Assembly: GCF_900112685.1 (NCBI RefSeq)
Contig: NZ_FOMS01000001.1
Location: 372,001-436,000, forward strand
Direction: 5' to 3'
DNA: 64,000 nucleotides
DNA from: Roseivivax sediminis
Lineage (GTDB): Bacteria > Pseudomonadota > Alphaproteobacteria > Rhodobacterales > Rhodobacteraceae
The notes beneath the pieces were generated by a model. It had not been told where the DNA came from, searched no databases, and saw only the letters and a program-made list of their open reading frames with translations. The translations under genes and the position numbers were made by a program. This document shows positions 63,116-64,000 of the stretch, piece by piece. Within the stretch, counting starts at the first letter, position 1. Every line of letters starts with the position of its first letter.

Positions 63116-64000
63116 CTACCCCCCTCTCGTCGCAAGCTGGCGCGGGGTCATGATATCAATCTCCCGTCCAAGGCGGGTCGTCCGCGCGTAGTTCATTAAC
63201 ACATTTCGCTCCTCGGGTCCCAGCGGCGGATCAGGATGCAGAATCCGAATAGCTTCGTCACTGGCGTCGTCGCCGTTCTGTTCCAGATAGGAATCGATCC
63301 AGCGTGACAAGGTCAGCGGTTCCGGCGCATGTGGTGCCCACCACGCAACATCGAGTTCAGGGCGCTCATGCGAGAGATCTTTCTGGTGTATCCAGAGCGC
63401 GCGCTTCAGACATTCATCAACCAGTAGATTGAGGGCGCGATAAACGTCTTGCCGTCGCCAGCGCCCTTCCATTTTTCTGAGAGCGATCCGGGGGACATGG
63501 TCCATCAAGAACGAGCCGCGCTCCTCTCCAACGCCGATCGCGTCCATCATGATCACAGGCATACCATGTGTCTTGGCGATAACCACCTCACGCTGACACC
63601 ATTCCCGGCTGGAATACAGATCCGTCCGCAGCGCAAGCATTGCGCTTGCACCGGACTTATCTCGGAGTTCTTGGTCCCAGTCGGTGCCTGGTTGCAAGTC
63701 ATTGGCATCGAAGAACTCGTTCAGGCGCGTATTCCGGATAACCTCACGCACCAAATCGACAAGGTCATCGACATCTTGACCTTCGCCCAGGCTGTGCCGC
63801 TTGGTATGGCTGATAAATGCTGTCAGTCGGTCCATCTCGTCAGGGGAAATCATCTGCGTGATGCCCTGCGTCAGGTCCCGGCAAAGCATGCTCTCGACGT
63901 CTTCGCCCCTGCCGTCGGGATTACCCGCCGCTACGAACTGGTATGCCCCCAGGATGTCTTGAAGCTTTGTCCCGCGCGTAGCACCAGAATCCATTGCGTA
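63116..64000 (-). CDS. TIR-domain protein (5' end outside window)
   Basis: At least 294 residues; an ATG lies at 63994, but the frame stays open to the window edge, so the true start may be further upstream. The TIR domain spans about residues 55-200: LTAFISHTKRH, NEFFDANDLQPGTDWDQELR, and SSREWCQREVVIAKTHGMPV, whose Glu fits the NAD-hydrolase catalytic position next to WC. The N-terminal 55 residues look like the end of another domain, and the C-terminal 90 are unassigned. TIR proteins either deplete NAD+ or make cADPR-type signals. It is coupled to the SLOG gene. Confidence 0.85.
   Translation of the reverse strand, partial: YAMDSGATRGTKLQDILGAYQFVAAGNPDGRGEDVESMLCRDLTQGITQMISPDEMDRLTAFISHTKRHSLGEGQDVDDLVDLVREVIRNTRLNEFFDANDLQPGTDWDQELRDKSGASAMLALRTDLYSSREWCQREVVIAKTHGMPVIMMDAIGVGEERGSFLMDHVPRIALRKMEGRWRRQDVYRALNLLVDECLKRALWIHQKDLSHERPELDVAWWAPHAPEPLTLSRWIDSYLEQNGDDASDEAIRILHPDPPLGPEERNVLMNYARTTRLGREIDIMTPRQLATRGG

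Larger units (their letters stand above)
52495..64000. mobile_element. Integrated genomic island (left part, right end outside window)
   Basis: Bounded on the left by the tRNA-Arg 3' fragment and a tyrosine integrase. Base composition drops in the integrase gene and around 54.0-54.5 and 61.9-62.1 kb compared with the flanking chromosome. Cargo: hsdMSR restriction-modification, an HTH gene and a TIR-SLOG pair, that is, a defence island. No phage structural or conjugation genes are visible in this part. Confidence 0.8.

Overview
The window is GC-rich DNA from what looks like an alphaproteobacterium, probably a Rhodobacterales/Roseobacter-type organism. This is inferred from codon use, short intergenic spacers, ATGA-type overlaps and the families present (gts-like sugar ABC transporter, YcaC-type hydrolases, XapX, dialkylglycine decarboxylase-like enzyme). 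No rRNA, CRISPR array or complete tRNA was seen.

Positions 1-13.3 kb: small-molecule and electrophile-detoxification genes. They include a fused VOC dioxygenase/esterase, a run amidohydrolase-GNAT-MFS-pirin, two YcaC-like isochorismatase-fold hydrolases, a Tat-exported haloperoxidase-like hydrolase, a GST, XapX, LysE and a MoaF/SnoaL fusion. Positions 14.5-20.8 kb: an M20 peptidase, a PLP C-S lyase, a divergent LysR regulator and a polar amino-acid ABC transporter, probably one amino-acid/peptide utilisation unit. Positions 21-42 kb: a regulator-rich, partly decaying region with AraC and LysR regulators next to short-chain dehydrogenases, alpha/beta hydrolases, an LLM flavoprotein, RidA and a DJ-1 family protein, interspersed with remnants of AraC, MDR dehydrogenase, LysR, Bcr-type MFS, response-regulator and transposase genes.

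Across 10-31 kb a promoter element occurs four times: AGCAAGAT(C/T)(G/A)GCACC(A/G)G, a GCAG block, then a -10-like box exactly 54 nt further on. It lies upstream of the second YcaC-like hydrolase, xapX, the LLM oxidoreductase and an NmrA-like dehydrogenase. Three intact AraC paralogues and one remnant with nearly identical DNA-binding domains lie in the same region, so a dispersed regulon controlled by one AraC subfamily is likely.

Positions 43-52 kb: a carbohydrate locus. A LacI regulator, a GH94 phosphorylase and a Gfo/Idh oxidoreductase are divergent from a CUT1 ABC transporter (binding protein, two permeases, ATPase). A perfect LacI-type palindrome lies between the arms, and a hairpin separates the binding protein from the permeases. 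The logic is import of a disaccharide or oligosaccharide followed by phosphorolysis in the cytoplasm.

From 52.5 kb to the right edge: a genomic island. It starts at a 46-nt 3' fragment of a tRNA-Arg(CCU) gene next to a tyrosine integrase. It carries a type I restriction-modification operon (hsdM-hsdS-hsdR), an AlpA/excisionase-like HTH gene, and a translationally coupled TIR-domain plus SLOG-domain pair running off the window. The TIR-SLOG pair is the best candidate for an undescribed immune system: it resembles Thoeris in parts (TIR and SLOG) but has no visible SIR2 or membrane effector in the SLOG protein.
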